A stretch of 64,000 nucleotides of DNA from Pirellulaceae bacterium (GCA_028280445.1 JANQLU010000037.1:124001-188000); one strand, 5' to 3'; shown: positions 51,081-59,848, counted from the stretch's first letter. Made by a program: numbers and translations. The notes: generated from the letters alone by a model not told the origin.

Positions 51081-52079
51081 ATGGTTGATACTTTTGCTGC
51101 CGAACGAACTGATCGCTGTAACGTTTGCCGCGCGTATATCGATGTCGAAGATCTGTTTTGCTCTAACTGTGGCGCCGAGGCTGAAACAAGACCGGTTGTG
51201 ATCTCGGATGAACGGCAGACGACGACGCACAATTTTGCCTGTGGTGGCTGCGGAGCATCGATGAGTTACGATGCGTCGGCCCGCGCGTTGCGCTGCCCGT
51301 TTTGCGGGTCGGATAATTTGAAAGAGGACGAGTCGCATAACAAAACGTTAAAGGCCAAGTACATTATTCCATTTAACACGACGCAACAAGATATTATGGC
51401 GGCGTTGCAAAATTGGATGGGCAAAAGCTACTGGCGGCCAAGCGATTTAGTGTCTTCGGCGGTGATTACCAATGTCACACCGGTTTATGTTCCCTATTGG
51501 ATTTTTAGCGCGAACACTTATACGTATTGGACGGCGGATTCCAGCAATGTGCCTTGGGGAGCCCGAGGCGACTGGATGCCGGTCACCGGACACCATCGCG
51601 CGAACTACCACGGTGTCATCGTGGGCGCGAGCAGCGTTTTGACACAATTGGAAACTTCGTCGATCTGTCCGTTTAATCTCGATGTTGCCCGCGAGCCGGG
51701 TCAAGTGAATCTCGAAAACAATGTCGTGGAACAGTTTCGCGTTCAACGAAAATATGCCCGACCGCTTGCCCGCGCACACATCGAAGCGCTCGAACGAGAA
51801 TCTTGTCGAAAATATGTGCCTGGCCGCGCCCGCAATGTTAATGTCAATGTGCGACTCGAAGAGTTGATTGGACGTCCCGTGTTGTTCCCCGTCTGGATAT
51901 TAGCGTATCGCTACAAAGGCGAGGTGTATCGGTTTTTGGCCAATGGCCAAACCGGTCGCCACAGCGGTACTGCACCCGTTTCCTGGAAAAAAATTATCAC
52001 CCTGATTGCCATCATTGTTTTGATCATCGTGGTTGCCATTTTGCTGGTCGGCAGTATCGGATTGTTTGGTTCCCGATAG
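51081..52079 (+). CDS. Zinc-ribbon membrane-anchored protein, paralogue 2
   Basis: A 332-residue paralogue of its upstream neighbour with the same layout: N-terminal ribbon CNVCRAY/CSNCGAE, second ribbon CGGCGASM/CPFCGSDN, the segment RPSDLVSSAVITNVTPVYVPYWIF, YRFLANGQTGRHSG, and a C-terminal membrane helix. The open frame extends 39 bases upstream into the previous gene, but ATG 51081, four bases after that stop, fits best. The pair may form a heterodimer in the inner membrane. It is immediately followed by a REP-like repeat. Confidence 0.75.
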   Translation: MVDTFAAERTDRCNVCRAYIDVEDLFCSNCGAEAETRPVVISDERQTTTHNFACGGCGASMSYDASARALRCPFCGSDNLKEDESHNKTLKAKYIIPFNTTQQDIMAALQNWMGKSYWRPSDLVSSAVITNVTPVYVPYWIFSANTYTYWTADSSNVPWGARGDWMPVTGHHRANYHGVIVGASSVLTQLETSSICPFNLDVAREPGQVNLENNVVEQFRVQRKYARPLARAHIEALERESCRKYVPGRARNVNVNVRLEELIGRPVLFPVWILAYRYKGEVYRFLANGQTGRHSGTAPVSWKKIITLIAIIVLIIVVAILLVGSIGLFGSR

Positions 52080-52090
52080 AGGCGTTGGAA

Positions 52091-52149
52091 TGTAGGGCCG
52101 GTTCCCACCGGCCAATCCAACAAAACCGGCCGGTAGGAACCGGCCCTAC
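52091..52149. repeat. Family A REP-like inverted pair, copy 6
   Basis: GTAG 52091-52094, left hairpin GGCCGGT/ACCGGCC intact, right unit with GGTAGGAACCGGCC and CTAC 52146-52149. The left GTTCCCAC and right GGTAGGAAC differ by one base. Confidence 0.87.
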
Positions 52150-52170
52150 TCTGCCTGCGGTAGCCCATTA

Positions 52171-52256
52171 ATACAAGCACGAAGCGTGAGCGAGGGAACA
52201 CGTTCGACGTGTTTTTGTAGCGTTGCCAGTCCCTCGCTCACGCTTCGGGTTGCGAT
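52171..52256. repeat. Family C palindrome, copy 4 (chimeric)
   Basis: Left outer arm TACAAGCACGAAGCG is of the GTGG subtype, but the inner arm TGAGCGAGGGA and the right arm GTCCCTCGCTCACGCTTCGG are of the GGGA subtype. It looks like a recombinant of the two C subtypes. Confidence 0.8.
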
Positions 52257-52373
52257 GTTGTCGCACGGTTGGATTGCGTTCTCAAGATTATGTTCGCAAT
52301 CTCATATCAAAACTGGTCGCTCATTTGTTACGATTGTTGACTTTAGATTCCTTGGCAAACCGTTGACAGTCGT

Positions 52374-53312
52374 ATGCTCAAACTTGCTCTTCCACAATTG
52401 GCACCCAGTTGGCTCAACCGTGATGGTGGGCTTGAAATTGTTGCCGACACTATTGTTATCGCTGCTCGTGAGAACTCGGAATTGATCGTTTTTAGCGAAG
52501 CGTTTGTACCGGGTTATCCTTTTTGGCTGTCGGGCACCGGTGGTGCAGAATTCAATTCAGAAAAACAAAAAGAGATTTTTGCGCACTATTCCGATCAAGC
52601 TGTAACGATCGAGCGCGGCGACTTGGCGGGTGTTTGCCAGATCCTTGGCGAAAACAAAATGGCTTGTTATCTCGGTATCATCGAACGCGCTGCGGATCGA
52701 AGCGGCCACTCACTGTATTGCAGCTATGTCTACATCGACAATTCGGGAACCATTCAATCCGTTCATCGTAAATTGCAACCCACATTCGAAGAACGTCTGG
52801 CATGGTCGCCGGGCGACGGAGCTGGGCTGCAGACTCACAAGCTCGGTGAGTTTACCGTCGGTGGGTTAAATTGTTGGGAAAACTGGATGCCGCTGTCACG
52901 CGCGGCTCTCTATGCTCAAGGTGAAGACGTGCATGTTGCATGTTGGCCAGGGTGCCTGCGAAACACCGAAGATTTAACTCCTGTGTTGGCCAAAGAAGGG
53001 CGCAGTTATTGCATTTCAGTTTCCGCGCTGATGCGTCGAAGTGATGTTCGTGATGATGTTCCGTATGCTGAAGAGATTCGTGCGTCATTGGACGATTGCC
53101 AAGCGGACGGTGGCAGTTGTGTTGCCGCGCCCGATGGCAGCTGGGTATTGCCACCGTTAGTCGGCGAACCAGGGGTTCGTTACTGTGAACTCGATCCAGC
53201 TTTCGTTCGACGAGAGCGGCAAAATTTTGATCCAGCGGGACATTATTCGAGACCGGATGTAACGCGGTTGGTCGTCAATCGACGCCGACAAAGTATTGCG
53301 GAATTTGAATAG
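52374..53312 (+). CDS. Nitrilase-superfamily C-N hydrolase (nitrilase/cyanide-hydratase-like)
   Basis: The 312-residue enzyme belongs to the branch that converts nitriles to acids or amides. The Glu-Lys-Cys triad is visible: FSEAFVPGYPFW (Glu42), HRKLQPT (Lys133) and GGLNCWENWMP (Cys167), and the nitrilase-type motif GYPFW and CWENWMPLSR place it with true nitrilases rather than amidases. Cytosolic. ATG start. Plus strand, flanked by repeats on both sides. Whether the substrate is an aliphatic or aromatic nitrile, or cyanide, cannot be told. Confidence 0.9.
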   Translation: MLKLALPQLAPSWLNRDGGLEIVADTIVIAARENSELIVFSEAFVPGYPFWLSGTGGAEFNSEKQKEIFAHYSDQAVTIERGDLAGVCQILGENKMACYLGIIERAADRSGHSLYCSYVYIDNSGTIQSVHRKLQPTFEERLAWSPGDGAGLQTHKLGEFTVGGLNCWENWMPLSRAALYAQGEDVHVACWPGCLRNTEDLTPVLAKEGRSYCISVSALMRRSDVRDDVPYAEEIRASLDDCQADGGSCVAAPDGSWVLPPLVGEPGVRYCELDPAFVRRERQNFDPAGHYSRPDVTRLVVNRRRQSIAEFE

Positions 53313-53342
53313 TTGGCGTTGTCACTTTTGCGATCAAACCAC

Positions 53343-53415
53343 GTAGGGCCGGTTCCCACCGGCCAAACAACAAACCGTCCAATTCAATAATAGGGCCGGT
53401 GGGAACCGGCCCTAC
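53343..53415. repeat. Family A REP-like inverted pair, copy 7
   Basis: GTAG 53343-53346, left hairpin intact, then a longer spacer, and a right unit TAGGGCCGGTGGGAACCGGC with CCTAC 53411-53415. The spacer is about 30 bases, longer than in other copies. Confidence 0.85.
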
Positions 53416-53445
53416 GATCAATGAACACACACCTCAACAAAATGC

Positions 53446-53584
53446 CGTGCAGCTGATCCATGAACTTTCCGCCAGCTTCAACGTCGTCGGCTCCAGTTTG
53501 TTGGAATACGTTGCCGATGAAAATCAGGATAATGATCGGTTCCTGGCCACGTTGTCCGACGCCTTGATTGGATCGTTTCGCTGA
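53446..53584 (+). CDS. Possible small ORF or gene remnant after the REP element
   Basis: The plus-strand frame here reads QLIHELSASFNVVGSSLL and EYVADENQDNDRFLATLSDA, which looks protein-like (amphipathic, no low complexity). It could start at the GTG 53446; upstream the frame runs through the REP-like repeat. The product would be about 45 residues. It may be a real small protein or the 3' end of a gene whose 5' part was displaced. No Shine-Dalgarno was found. Low confidence. Confidence 0.3.
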
Positions 53585-53673
53585 AATGCTAAGATAGTAT
53601 CTGCATGCGGTGCAAATCTTGAGAACATTCGTCGCTGCAACAAGTTGATATTCAATGAACAGGGTGTTTGTAG

Positions 53674-54429
53674 ATGACCGAATCTGCCGATCGATTTTCA
53701 CCACGGATCGACGCCATTGAAACGCAATGGAGTATGGTTCGCCGAGCGCATCAGGGGACCATGACAACCGGTGGCGAAGCCAAAAATGCGCTGATCATGC
53801 GTTACTCGCCCGCGGTGCGAAGCTACATCCGAGCGATGACCGGCAGCGACACCGAAGCCGACGAGCTGTCGCAGGAAGTTGTGATACGTATTCTCAAAGG
53901 CGATTTTGCCGGAGCCGATCCCAATCGCGGGCGGTTTCGCGATTTGCTGAAGGTGGCTGTTAGAAATATGGTTCGCAACCATTGGGCCAAGGAAAATCGT
54001 CGACGTCCTGTCGATATTGATCAGGTTCATACTGACGAAGTGGGCGAGGAACATACTCAAGAAGACCCGTGGCTCGATAGTTGGCGGTACAACGTGCTCG
54101 AATTGGCGTGGGCAGCGCTGAAAAATTATGAGGAACAGCGCGAGGGGCGAATTGCCTATACAGTTTTGAAATTGCGCGCCGAGCATCCGACGGTTGATTC
54201 AGAATCGTTAGCCGGAAAACTGTCGGAGGTCACCGGTAAAACTTACCGTGCGGACACCACGCGCCAACAACTGCGCCGGGCGCGTATTCGGTTTGCCGAG
54301 TTCCTGGTCGAAGAAATCGCTCAAGGACTCGAACAATCAGACCCCAATCGAATTCAAGAAGAACTCATTGCTTTGGGTTTATACGAAAATATTCGTGATG
54401 TCTTGCCCGAGCAATGGAAGTCAGATTAA
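53674..54429 (+). CDS. ECF-type RNA polymerase sigma factor
   Basis: A 251-residue protein. Region 2 is seen at about residues 38-105: ALIMRYSPAVRSYIRAM, ADELSQEVVIRIL (the -10-binding and core-binding part) and FRDLLKVAVRNMVRNHW. The C-terminal part lacks an obvious canonical region 4; it has two helical segments ending in GLYENIRDVLP. It resembles the divergent ECF groups common in planctomycetes, which regulate through C-terminal or neighbouring kinases. ATG start. It is followed 29 bases later by the beta-propeller gene, which may be its target. Confidence 0.75.
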   Translation: MTESADRFSPRIDAIETQWSMVRRAHQGTMTTGGEAKNALIMRYSPAVRSYIRAMTGSDTEADELSQEVVIRILKGDFAGADPNRGRFRDLLKVAVRNMVRNHWAKENRRRPVDIDQVHTDEVGEEHTQEDPWLDSWRYNVLELAWAALKNYEEQREGRIAYTVLKLRAEHPTVDSESLAGKLSEVTGKTYRADTTRQQLRRARIRFAEFLVEEIAQGLEQSDPNRIQEELIALGLYENIRDVLPEQWKSD

Positions 54430-54458
54430 AAAACTCGTAACTCCAAAAGAACATTTTC

Positions 54459-55382
54459 ATGAAAACATTTTTAGCCGCTTTTTCTGTTTTGATTACGCTT
54501 TCGTTTGGGTTGGTCAACTCGTGCAATAGCCAAGAGTCGCCTAAGATTCGCCACGCGATTTTGATTGCCGGAGGGTTTACCGGAATCGTTGACGAAGAGG
54601 GTCGAGAAGTTTGGAAAACCAAAGGGGGTGCGAAAGACGCAACTCGCATGGCCAACGGACATATTCTGATTACTTATCGCGATCACGTGGTCGAGTTTGA
54701 CGCGAATAAGAAATTAGCCTGGAAGTATCAAAAAGAAAAATCAGATTCAGAACTTGTCAGCGCTTGGCGTTTAAAGGACGGAAAAACACTGATCACGGTT
54801 TTAGGAAACAAACCGCGGCTGATCGAAGTGGATTCGTCTGGCAAAGTCGCAAAAACGATTCCGGTCGATCCCGAGCAAATAAAAAATCATCACATGCAAA
54901 CGCGCATGGCCAGAAAATTGGACAATGGCAATTATCTCGCGCCCCATTTGTTTGGATATTCAGTCCGCGAATACGATTCAAGTGGAAAAGTGGTTGCCGA
55001 CTTCAAGACCGATACCAAACATTTCGGCGGCAAGGATGCAAAGAATTGGCCGTTTACTGCAATTCGCCTGAAAAATGGCAATACGCTTGTCGGATGCACT
55101 TATGGGAATCGTGTGGTTGAATTTGACGCCTCAGGAAAAGTGGTTTGGGAATTGACCAACAAAGATGTTGGCGGAATTATCAAAGACGCTTGCGGCGTTC
55201 AACGTTTACCCAATGGGAACACCGTTGTCACAAGTTACGGCCAGCGAAAAAAGGGCGCCGTCAAAATCTTTGAAGTCACGCGCGACAAAAAAGTTGTTTG
55301 GAAATACACCGGTCACCATGCCCATCATTTTCAGATTTTGACAACCAACGGCGAGCCGGTTCCCGGTTTACCAATGAAATAA
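54459..55382 (+). CDS. Secreted PQQ-like beta-propeller repeat protein
   Basis: A 307-residue protein with a signal peptide (about 1-24). Six to seven repeats of the PQQ/beta-propeller type are seen, recurring on xxLxNGNxLI and VxExDxxGKxVWxx (MANGHILIT, LKDGKTLIT, LDNGNYLAP, LKNGNTLVG, LPNGNTVVT). Such periplasmic propellers bind sugars, cofactors or proteins; no catalytic residue is visible. It starts 29 bases after the ECF sigma factor gene, so the two are probably co-transcribed. Confidence 0.8.
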   Translation: MKTFLAAFSVLITLSFGLVNSCNSQESPKIRHAILIAGGFTGIVDEEGREVWKTKGGAKDATRMANGHILITYRDHVVEFDANKKLAWKYQKEKSDSELVSAWRLKDGKTLITVLGNKPRLIEVDSSGKVAKTIPVDPEQIKNHHMQTRMARKLDNGNYLAPHLFGYSVREYDSSGKVVADFKTDTKHFGGKDAKNWPFTAIRLKNGNTLVGCTYGNRVVEFDASGKVVWELTNKDVGGIIKDACGVQRLPNGNTVVTSYGQRKKGAVKIFEVTRDKKVVWKYTGHHAHHFQILTTNGEPVPGLPMK

Positions 55383-55397
55383 TGGAGTGCGAAATTC

Positions 55398-55539
55398 GGG
55401 AGGGCGAGGCTCCCGCCGAGCCGTATTGAGCCGGTTCCCAGCCATGGGCAATGCCATCGTGAGCGCCTTGCCACTCACAGTATCGGGCTCCCGCCAAGCC
55501 AAAACAGCACCTGCGGCTCGGCAGGAGCCTCGCCCTCCC
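55398..55539. repeat. Family D inverted pair, copy 3
   Basis: Left arm GGGAGGGCGAGGCTCCCGCC with GAGCCG (55398-55423), right arm CGGCTCGGCAGGAGCCTCGC with CCTCCC (55514-55539). Between them lies a decayed Family B core (GTGAGCGCCTTGCCACTCAC, about 55458-55478). Confidence 0.8.
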
Positions 55540-55648
55540 AAAATACCTCGCCCAAAAACCTAATCCTCCGCTAGCGTTCGTCTATTGATCCGTTGAACTC
55601 GGGGAGCAATTTCTCTAACGTGTCCGCGGCTCTAATACCGGGGAATTA

Positions 55649-55915
55649 ATGGGAATGCTTAGGAAATCAATTTCGCACGTGATGCTGCTGGTTTTTATCA
55701 TGGTTGCTGCGTCTGGCTGCTACCTGCGTAATGGTTTGGCGATTCCTGGTACCAAGGAAGTGCAACGAAACCGTGCGGTCGTTCACGATCCATTTCCTGT
55801 CGTGAACGTTGGGCCAAATATCGAAGGGGGAAGACCATTTGGTTATATGCGACCCCTGGACGAAACAACGAGCACGCAAACGCTCAATCCGCGGCAGCAG
55901 CAGAGCGGCTGGTAG
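55649..55915 (+). CDS. Small exported lipoprotein, 88 aa
   Basis: An 88-residue protein with a lipoprotein signal: basic N-terminus, hydrophobic VMLLVFIMVAA and lipobox ASGC (Cys about 24). The mature part of about 65 residues is polar with a Thr/Gln-rich end (STQTLNPRQQQSG). ATG start with GGGGA six bases upstream. No family recognised; likely anchored in the periplasmic face of a membrane. Confidence 0.6.
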   Translation: MGMLRKSISHVMLLVFIMVAASGCYLRNGLAIPGTKEVQRNRAVVHDPFPVVNVGPNIEGGRPFGYMRPLDETTSTQTLNPRQQQSGW

Positions 55916-55961
55916 GTTGTAGGCGGTAGGTTGTAGATCGTAGGCGATAGATTTGTAGATA
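55913..55961. repeat. Short tandem repeat after the small lipoprotein gene
   Basis: Imperfect direct repeats of GTAGGTTGTAGGCGGTAG and GTAGATCGTAGGCGATAG; the first bases overlap the stop codon. Confidence 0.6.
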
Positions 55962-55982
55962 CTTCAAGTGTTCACTTGACGC

Positions 55983-57116
55983 TTATGGTTTGGCGATGCG
56001 TTTGAGGATTTCGATTCCCTGCTCCAATTTTTGCTCGGATGCGGCGTACGAAATGCGGAAGTGCGTGTCGGAATAACTAAAAATATTTCCCGGGATCACA
56101 AGTAAATTGTTTTCGATGGCCCGAGCAATAAACTCTTCGCCGGTTCCCCAAGGCAGTTTCGGGAAAATGTAAAACGCTCCGCCAGGTGTCGCTATTTCGT
56201 AATCGTTTTTCAACCCGTCGATCATCATGTCACGTTTTGCACGATATTGATCAACCAGTGGCGTCACGTCAAAATCCAACGCGTCGACTGCGGCCCATTG
56301 AGCTGGTTGTGGTGCGCAAACAAACGTGTACTGTTGAACTTTGAGCATCGTGTTGATCAAAGCCGCCGGTCCATGAACATAGGCAACGCGCAACCCCGTC
56401 ATGGCATAGCTTTTGGAAAATCCGTCGATCACGATTGTGTTGGGATTCCACTGGGCGGGAGAGACGTGCTGGTGATCGTAGACAAATTTGCTGTAGATTT
56501 CGTCGCTGACCAGGCAGATGCCTTTTTCGGCTGCAAACTCGGCAATTGCTTTCAAGTCCGCTGGGTCGGCGCAGATACCGGTGGGATTGCTGGGGCTATT
56601 GAGCAAAATCATCTTGGTTTTGTCGGTCACTGCCGCTTTGACTTTTTCGAGATCCAGTCGGAAATCGGGGTAATTTGAAATCGGCACGGGAACGCCGCCC
56701 ATCAACTGGATCAACGAGTCGTACATCACGAAAAATGGATCGAAGAAAATAACTTCGTCACCGTCGTTGATTATCGACATGATTGTCAGAACGAGTCCGC
56801 CGCTGGTTCCCGAACAGACAAACACTTCGCGATCATCGTGTCCAAAATTTGCATCAATTTCAGCCTGTAGCTTGGATCGCAGCGGTGCGATTCCTTGTGT
56901 TTGCGCGTAGCCGTTTTTGCCGGAATTGACGGCATCGATGAGAGACGCTTTGACCGAATCCGGGACATCAAAATCAGGTTGGCCGATCGACAAATTGACG
57001 GGATCTTTTAATTTTTTTGCCAAACTGAAAACTTTGCGAATCCCGCTACTGTCAAACGATTTTGTCCGTTCGGCAATCCACTGATCGACTTGCGTTGCAA
57101 CTTGTTCACCCAGCAT
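55983..57116 (-). CDS. PLP-dependent class I/II aminotransferase
   Basis: A 377-residue fold-type I transaminase (AspC/PatA type). Motifs: NLSIGQPDFDVPD (N-terminal arm), YAQTQGIAPLR (substrate loop), LLNSPSNPTG (conserved PLP-binding), CLVSDEIYSKF (Asp binding the pyridine N), and GFSKSYAMTGLR with the Schiff-base Lys (about 231). These transfer amino groups between 2-oxoacids and amino acids such as aspartate, glutamate or aromatics. ATG 57116 is chosen for GGAG seven bases upstream; the frame is open 12 bases earlier only via TTG. The substrate is not certain. Confidence 0.93.
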   Translation of the reverse strand: MLGEQVATQVDQWIAERTKSFDSSGIRKVFSLAKKLKDPVNLSIGQPDFDVPDSVKASLIDAVNSGKNGYAQTQGIAPLRSKLQAEIDANFGHDDREVFVCSGTSGGLVLTIMSIINDGDEVIFFDPFFVMYDSLIQLMGGVPVPISNYPDFRLDLEKVKAAVTDKTKMILLNSPSNPTGICADPADLKAIAEFAAEKGICLVSDEIYSKFVYDHQHVSPAQWNPNTIVIDGFSKSYAMTGLRVAYVHGPAALINTMLKVQQYTFVCAPQPAQWAAVDALDFDVTPLVDQYRAKRDMMIDGLKNDYEIATPGGAFYIFPKLPWGTGEEFIARAIENNLLVIPGNIFSYSDTHFRISYAASEQKLEQGIEILKRIAKP

Positions 57117-57341
57117 TAACCGCTCCAAAGATGATTCGATTTTCCCGCTAAAATCGCATCTTAACGAATTCGAAAGCGATGGCCTATGGACCGATACTGC
57201 ATATCGAACAACAAATTGTTTTATTCGTGGTGGTTCCTGTTTTTTACAGGTTGAGGGAATGCGGGATCGATCTTAAAATCCGACTTTACGGCAATAATTT
57301 GTCGATGCTCACCTTCTTTTAGACGGAATCCAACACCATCT

Positions 57342-58892
57342 ATGGGCCAACTCCATCATGAATGTGGTGTCGCGGCTGTTTATCAATTGGCAGCGACCAA
57401 GGATGCGAATTCAATACAAAAACCGGGAAATCAAGCCGCAAAAATGACGGTTCGCATGTTGCAGGATATGCAGAATCGCGGACAGCTGGCTGCTGGATTG
57501 ACCAGTTATAATCCCGACCGCGGACAACTGATCGATACTCACAAAGATATCGGTGCCGTTTCCGAAGTGTTTCGATTGTCACACACCGAAGAATTTCAAA
57601 GCTTGATGAATCGTTACGAAGGTGTTGCCGCGATTGGCCACGTTCGCTACGCGACATTTGGCAAGGACGATCGCAGTTTCGCCCAACCGTTCGAACGACA
57701 CCATTTGCAGAAACGAAAATGGTTCAGTTTTGGATTCAACGGGCAACTGGCCAATTATCGCCAATTGGCCGAGGAACTGGTTCAAGACCACGAACACCAC
57801 CTCGCGCGTGAGTCGGATACCGAAATCATTATGCATCTGGTCAGTGAGCAACTTTCGGCAACGCCCAAACGATCGTTTGTTGAAATCATGCAAACACTGG
57901 CTGCCAAGTTGGACGGTGCTTACAGTTTGGCTTATTTGAATGCCCACGGTGAAATGTTGGTTGCGCGTGACCCACTCGGAATCAAACCGATGTGTTACGC
58001 CCAAACGGATTCATTGTTTGCGGCGGCTAGTGAATCAGTCGCGTTACGGAATCTGGGATTTGATCGGAAACAAATTAAATCATTGGAACCCGGTCAGATG
58101 ATTTCAATTGTCGATGGCAACATCGAAATCGAGAATTTTGCCGAGCCGGGACGCGCCCATTGTTTTTTTGAATGGATTTATTTTGCCAATGTTGGCAGCA
58201 CGTTGGATGATGTCAGTGTCTATGTTAGTCGAACCCGATTGGGTGCAGAGTTGGCTCGCATCGAAAAGGAAAATCCGATGTTTGAGTTCGACGATGACAC
58301 CATTGTCGTTCCGGTTCCGGATACCAGCAAAGCTGCTGCCGATTCAATGGCGTTTGAGTTAAAAATTCCATCACGCGAAGGTTTGATTCGGAACCGCTAC
58401 AGTGGCCGAACTTTTATCGAAAATTCACAAGATCGACGAGTCGAAAAAGCGAAATCGAAATACACGCCGTTGCGCGAAGTGCTCGAAGGCAAGCGAATCA
58501 TTTTGGTCGAGGATTCAATCGTGCGGTCGACAACCATGCGGGTCTTGTTGGATCGGATTCGCGATGAAGGAGGAGCCCGAGAGATTCACGTTCGCGTCGC
58601 GTGTCCACCGATCATGGCTCCATGTTTTTATGGAATTGATATTCCGACCAAAAGCGAGCTGTTTGGACCGAATTTCCTCAAAACTGGCGAATCATTGACA
58701 CCGGAAATCGAGGCGAAAATGGCCCTGGAACTCGGTTGTGATTCGCTGCGATATTTGCCGTTGGAATCCGTAGCATCGTCTATTGGGTTTTCAGAACATC
58801 AGCTGTGCCAAGCCTGTTTGAATGGGAAATATCCGACTGCCAACGGCCAAGAACTGTACGATATCGCCTGCGGTAGTAAACCGGTTTCTTAG
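57342..58892 (+). CDS. purF: Amidophosphoribosyltransferase (PurF-like)
   Basis: PurF makes phosphoribosylamine from PRPP and glutamine, the first step of purine synthesis. The 516-residue protein has the glutaminase N-terminal nucleophile after a 7-residue leader (HHECGVAA, Cys8), AIGHVRYATFG, GFNGQLANYRQL and ESDTEIIMHL (glutaminase), then the phosphoribosyltransferase half with ILVEDSIVRSTTMR (PRPP-binding loop) and FFEWIYFAN. C-terminal LCQACLNGKYP may hold Fe-S-type cysteines as in some family members. ATG start. Confidence 0.93.
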   Translation: MGQLHHECGVAAVYQLAATKDANSIQKPGNQAAKMTVRMLQDMQNRGQLAAGLTSYNPDRGQLIDTHKDIGAVSEVFRLSHTEEFQSLMNRYEGVAAIGHVRYATFGKDDRSFAQPFERHHLQKRKWFSFGFNGQLANYRQLAEELVQDHEHHLARESDTEIIMHLVSEQLSATPKRSFVEIMQTLAAKLDGAYSLAYLNAHGEMLVARDPLGIKPMCYAQTDSLFAAASESVALRNLGFDRKQIKSLEPGQMISIVDGNIEIENFAEPGRAHCFFEWIYFANVGSTLDDVSVYVSRTRLGAELARIEKENPMFEFDDDTIVVPVPDTSKAAADSMAFELKIPSREGLIRNRYSGRTFIENSQDRRVEKAKSKYTPLREVLEGKRIILVEDSIVRSTTMRVLLDRIRDEGGAREIHVRVACPPIMAPCFYGIDIPTKSELFGPNFLKTGESLTPEIEAKMALELGCDSLRYLPLESVASSIGFSEHQLCQACLNGKYPTANGQELYDIACGSKPVS

Positions 58893-58935
58893 ACGTCGCC
58901 TCTGCAGGTCATGGCTTTGAGAATGGAAGAAAAAG

Positions 58936-59090
58936 GGCTCACGCAGAGGCGCTGAGACGCAGAGGTTTTGGGGATCGGTGATGCAAGCGTTGATGTGTAT
59001 GTTAGTAAGTTAATTTTTTAGGTTGAATTTATCTAAAAAAGATTAGTAGAAATATTTTCTTCTCTGCGGCTCTGCGACTCTGCGTGAGCC
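58936..59090. repeat. Family F inverted repeat (CTCTGCG type)
   Basis: Left arm GGCTCACGCAGAGGCGCTGA with GACGCAGAGG (58936-58964), right arm TCTCTGCGGCTCTGCGACTC with TGCGTGAGCC (59061-59090), loop about 96 bases. The same CTCTGCG word is known to me as a widespread bacterial intergenic repeat. It lies in the convergent gap between purF and trmB. Confidence 0.75.
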
Positions 59091-59126
59091 ATTCTCACTT
59101 TGTCCAATAACTTTACCGCAAGACAA

Positions 59127-59768
59127 TTACGTTTTCTCGAACTGCGCCCGAAAGACAGGATGATCGTTCAAACGCATGCGGCGTTCGAAATGCGTTCGAT
59201 AATCCATGGAGTGTTCCGCCTGTTTGACAGGAACGTCGATCGGATTGGACAAATCCGAGACGTCGGCTAATAATTCGATGGTCGACTCAAAATATTCTTC
59301 GACATCGGTCCAAAAATGAAATATGCCGCCGGGCTGTAACACACGTTGCACATCACTGACAAATTCTGGCGTCATGACGCGTCGGCGGCGATGGCCAGCT
59401 TTCCACCAGGGGTCCGGGAAATAGACATGAACGGCCCGAGCGATTTCGTCTGACAAAAACTCACGAAACAACCGGAGACCGTCTCCAGCGATCATGCGAG
59501 CATTGTCGCATTGATATTTAGCGAAACGATAAGCACAAAAATTTGCGTACTTGCGCGAAATTTCGTTACCCAGATAATTCGTGTCCGGGTTGTTGCGGGA
59601 CGCATTCATGAGAAACAATCCCTTGCCGCTGCCAACCTCGATTTCCAGCGGTGCGTGACGACCAAAAAACTGATCGACGTCAAAATCGGCCTGCAGATCT
59701 TCGACATGGCAGATCAGGTGATCGAATTTGATCGTGGGATCAATTTTGGGAAGTGCTCGTCGGCCCAT
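59127..59768 (-). CDS. trmB: tRNA (guanine-N7)-methyltransferase TrmB
   Basis: TrmB methylates G46 of tRNAs using S-adenosylmethionine. The 213-residue protein has the SAM motif EIEVGSGKGLFL, GNEISRKYA, ARMIAGDGLRLF, and the family signature YFPDPWWKAGHRRRRVM, with FHFWTDVEEYF near the end. ATG start at 59768. The next minus-strand gene upstream (59849) is separated by a terminator. Confidence 0.96.
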   Translation of the reverse strand: MGRRALPKIDPTIKFDHLICHVEDLQADFDVDQFFGRHAPLEIEVGSGKGLFLMNASRNNPDTNYLGNEISRKYANFCAYRFAKYQCDNARMIAGDGLRLFREFLSDEIARAVHVYFPDPWWKAGHRRRRVMTPEFVSDVQRVLQPGGIFHFWTDVEEYFESTIELLADVSDLSNPIDVPVKQAEHSMDYRTHFERRMRLNDHPVFRAQFEKT

Positions 59769-59792
59769 CGTTTATCGTCGTCAACAGTCAAT

Positions 59793-59820
59793 TAAAAAAC
59801 CCGCGGCCAAAAGCTGCGGG
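59793..59820 (-). terminator. Intrinsic terminator of the 33-aa basic-protein gene
   Basis: Stem CCCGCGGC / GCTGCGGG (one G-T wobble), loop CAAAA, with a T-run on the minus strand. It lies between the small basic gene and trmB. Confidence 0.8.
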
Positions 59821-59848
59821 AAACGTCATTCGTTAATAAGCGATTTGC

